This document shows positions 37,431 through 39,032 of a stretch of 39,032 nt of DNA, piece by piece. Made by a program: the position numbers and the translations under genes. Positions within the stretch are counted from its first letter, which is position 1. Every line of letters starts with the position of its first letter. The DNA is from Lysobacterales bacterium (GTDB taxonomy: Bacteria > Pseudomonadota > Gammaproteobacteria > Xanthomonadales > Xanthomonadaceae), in assembly GCA_019510195.1 (NCBI GenBank), contig JAEKKW010000024.1, forward strand, positions 1 through 39,032, read 5' to 3'. The notes below the pieces were generated by a model. That model ran no database searches. It had not been told where the DNA came from and worked only from the letters and a program-made list of their open reading frames with translations.

Positions 37431-38447
37431 TCACCACTCCACTTCGGCCATGGTGCAGTTGAGGCCGGAACCGATGCCGAGCAGCGCGATGCGATCGCCC
37501 TTCTTCAACTGGCCCAGCTCCTTCAACTTGCTCAGCACGATCGGCACCGACGCCGGGCCGATGTTGCCGTGTTCGTTGAAGATCGTCATGACCTTCTCCG
37601 GATCGATGCCGAAGGCCTTGATGAAGGCCTGCGTATGCGGGCGGCTGACCTGGTGGATCACGAACTGGTCGAGCTCGCCCACCACCCAGCCCAAGGCCTG
37701 GGTCGCGGCCGCGAAGGTCTTGTGCGCCAGCTTCATGCCCTCGATCAGCAGCATGCGGGTGTCGGTGACCATGCGGTCGAGGTTGCCGCGGCACAACTTG
37801 TTCCATTCGGTCGCGGAACGCGTCACGCCACCCTTGTAGCGCGGCGCATCCGGCGCCAGCGCACTGCGCGCCATCACCATCGCCACCGCGCCGCAACCGA
37901 GCGTGAGCGCGGCGAGTTCGTCGCGGAACTGTTCCTGGGTCATGCCCGGTGCGTTCATGCGCTCGATGGTTTTTTCATAGACGAGGTTGGCGGTTTCGCC
38001 ATCCACCACCAATGCGTAATCGATTTCGTCGCGCTCGATCATGCGCGCGGCGATGTCCATGCCGTTGATGAAGGCGAGGCAGGCGTTGGCGACGTCGAAG
38101 GTCTGGCAGTTCTCGGACACGCCGAGGTTGCCGCAGACGATGCTGGCGGTCGACGGTTCCAGGTAGTCGCGGCTGACCGAGGTGTTGACCAGCAGGCCCA
38201 CCTTGTCGGCGGTGATGCCGGCGTCTTCCAGGGCCTTGCGCGCGGCCAGCGTCGCGGCGTCGGAAGCCTGCATGTCGGCGTCCCACAGGCGGCGCGAATG
38301 CACGCCGGCGATATCGTTGAGGACGTCGGTCTTGATGCCCAGGCGATCCAGCGTCGGCTGGAGGCGGACATTGATTTCATCGGAAGTCAGCGTGTGCGGC
38401 GCATCGATGTGGGCGAGACCTGCGATGGCGACGTTCTTGAACAACAT
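37431..38447 (-). CDS. oleA: Head-to-head acyl-CoA condensing thiolase OleA
   Basis: 338 residues, thiolase/FabH fold. Catalytic Cys123 (NACLAF), His265 (IHQVS), Asn295 (HGNIGP) and Glu97 (YLEPST) are present with the same spacings as Cys143, His285, Asn315 and Glu117 of the characterised Xanthomonas OleA, whose published numbering is 20 higher. It joins two fatty acyl-CoAs by non-decarboxylative Claisen condensation. First gene of the cluster. On its strand TATTCT (complement of 38480-38485) could be a -10 element, but no clear -35 is seen. Confidence 0.97.
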   Translation of the reverse strand: MLFKNVAIAGLAHIDAPHTLTSDEINVRLQPTLDRLGIKTDVLNDIAGVHSRRLWDADMQASDAATLAARKALEDAGITADKVGLLVNTSVSRDYLEPSTASIVCGNLGVSENCQTFDVANACLAFINGMDIAARMIERDEIDYALVVDGETANLVYEKTIERMNAPGMTQEQFRDELAALTLGCGAVAMVMARSALAPDAPRYKGGVTRSATEWNKLCRGNLDRMVTDTRMLLIEGMKLAHKTFAAATQALGWVVGELDQFVIHQVSRPHTQAFIKAFGIDPEKVMTIFNEHGNIGPASVPIVLSKLKELGQLKKGDRIALLGIGSGLNCTMAEVEW

Positions 38448-38539
38448 GGGGGCGGAACCTGAACAGGACCAAGCCGAATAGAATACCGCGTTTTCAGGCC
38501 TTTCCGGGCGAATGGGCCCCGTCGTTCAGCCCCCGCCTC

Positions 38540-38857
38540 TCAGCGGGTGCAGCGCCAGGCCTCGAAACTCTGGTGGCCGTCGGCGCTGGGCGCCTCGCGG
38601 GGGCTGACGGTATTGGCGCTGATCTTGGCCGCTTCCTGGCGCGCCAGTGTCTCCAGTTCGTCCTTCACCCGCAGCTGGTTGCGCTTCATCATCGCGAAGC
38701 CGCTGGTCGCCGATACTTCGATCCGGCCCGCGGGCGTGCAGCCACCGGGCGGGGTGGCGACAACCTGGACGCGCTCGGCTTCCGGCGTCATCGGGGCGAG
38801 GGAACAGCCAGCCAGCACGAGGGCGGCGGCGATCGATGTCAGTGCGAATCGTTGCAT
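38540..38857 (-). CDS. Small lipoprotein (DUF4156-like)
   Basis: 105 residues from ATG 38857: lipoprotein signal MQRFALTSIAAALVLAGC with Cys18 in lipobox LAGC, then a short domain with two Cys (GGCTPAG, and EAWRCTR at the end). It resembles DUF4156 lipoproteins; function unknown. A longer TTG-started frame from 38896 was rejected because the signal peptide begins at the ATG. It lies 92 bases upstream of oleA on the same strand. Confidence 0.82.
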   Translation of the reverse strand: MQRFALTSIAAALVLAGCSLAPMTPEAERVQVVATPPGGCTPAGRIEVSATSGFAMMKRNQLRVKDELETLARQEAAKISANTVSPREAPSADGHQSFEAWRCTR

Positions 38858-38910
38858 GGCCTCGAGTCTAGCCCACGGGCGATGACACCAGCCCAACCGA
38901 CGTGTAACGC

Positions 38911-39032
38911 CTACAACGGCAGCGCCGTCGTCTTCTTCACCGTGCGCAGGGTCAGCGTGGATTGCACGCGCACGACGCCGGGCAACTGGGTGAGGATCTC
39001 GGTGTGGATGCGTTCGAAATCGGCCGAATCGG
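38911..39032 (-). CDS. Lrp/AsnC-family regulator, C-terminal end only
   Basis: The window ends inside this gene. The last 39 codons read FERIHTEILTQLPGVVRVQS then TLTLRTVKKTTALPL and TAG at 38911-38913, the usual end of the RAM/AsnC ligand-binding domain. It is probably an amino-acid-responsive regulator; the DNA-binding part is outside the window. Confidence 0.88.
   Translation of the reverse strand, partial: DSADFERIHTEILTQLPGVVRVQSTLTLRTVKKTTALPL

Overview
The window is GC-rich, densely packed chromosomal DNA. Its gene families and arrangement fit a gammaproteobacterium of the Xanthomonadales (Lysobacter/Luteimonas/Xanthomonas group): an oleABCD hydrocarbon cluster, tatABC beside hemH and a SYLF protein, a long PlsB, TtcA, RdgC, UbiJ-UbiB, and an ECF sigma factor paired with a TPR Ser/Thr kinase. 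The order is inferred from protein families seen by eye; the genus cannot be set. I see no rRNA, tRNA, CRISPR array, insertion sequence, integrase or phage gene.

Layout. 1-1490: 3' part of an M13 metallopeptidase. 1653-4471 (-): a coupled pair of M16 peptidase-like proteins, one with the zinc motif and one without. 4553-7031 (-): esterase, secreted EF-hand protein and acyl-lipid desaturase, the last two overlapping by 4 bases. 7114-11436 (+): mutM, then an ECF sigma factor and a membrane Ser/Thr kinase with TPR-like repeats. 11403-12035 (-): tdk. 12118-17569 (+): a rep helicase gene broken by a deletion/frameshift, a lipoprotein, and plsB. 17851-18960 (+): a LuxR-type regulator. 18974-19177 (-): a small DUF465 protein. 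19249-23120 (+): cfa, ttcA, rdgC and a YgjP-type metallopeptidase. 23173-24824 (-): hemH coupled to an alpha/beta hydrolase with a shortened cap. 24913-27913 (+): SYLF protein, tatA, tatB, tatC and an RDD membrane protein whose last helix lies in another frame. 27917-29004: a VOC protein and a divergent TetR regulator separated by two operator-like repeats. 29008-33061 (-): a tight run ubiJ-ubiB-truC-arfB-acyltransferase. 33096-38447 (-): oleA-yjdM-oleB-oleC-oleD with a small YkgJ-type cysteine-cluster gene on the opposite strand between oleB and oleC. 38540-39032 (-): a lipoprotein and the 3' end of an Lrp/AsnC regulator.

How the genes work together. Several encode membrane-lipid chemistry: PlsB and a second acyltransferase build phospholipids, the desaturase and Cfa modify acyl chains, and OleABCD condenses two fatty acyl-CoAs head to head and converts the product to a long-chain olefin. 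UbiJ/UbiB act in ubiquinone synthesis and HemH in haem synthesis. TatABC exports folded proteins. The sigma factor/kinase pair resembles systems in which the kinase activates a sigma factor that lacks the usual acidic core-binding motif.

The most notable items are the ole cluster with two embedded metal-binding-type genes (one coupled, one antisense), the sigma/kinase pair with a candidate phospho-threonine, the tandem TetR operators, and three genes with internal damage (rep, the hydrolase after hemH, the RDD gene). The damage may be real decay or sequence/assembly error. I did not find a clearly undescribed system; the ole arrangement is the best lead.
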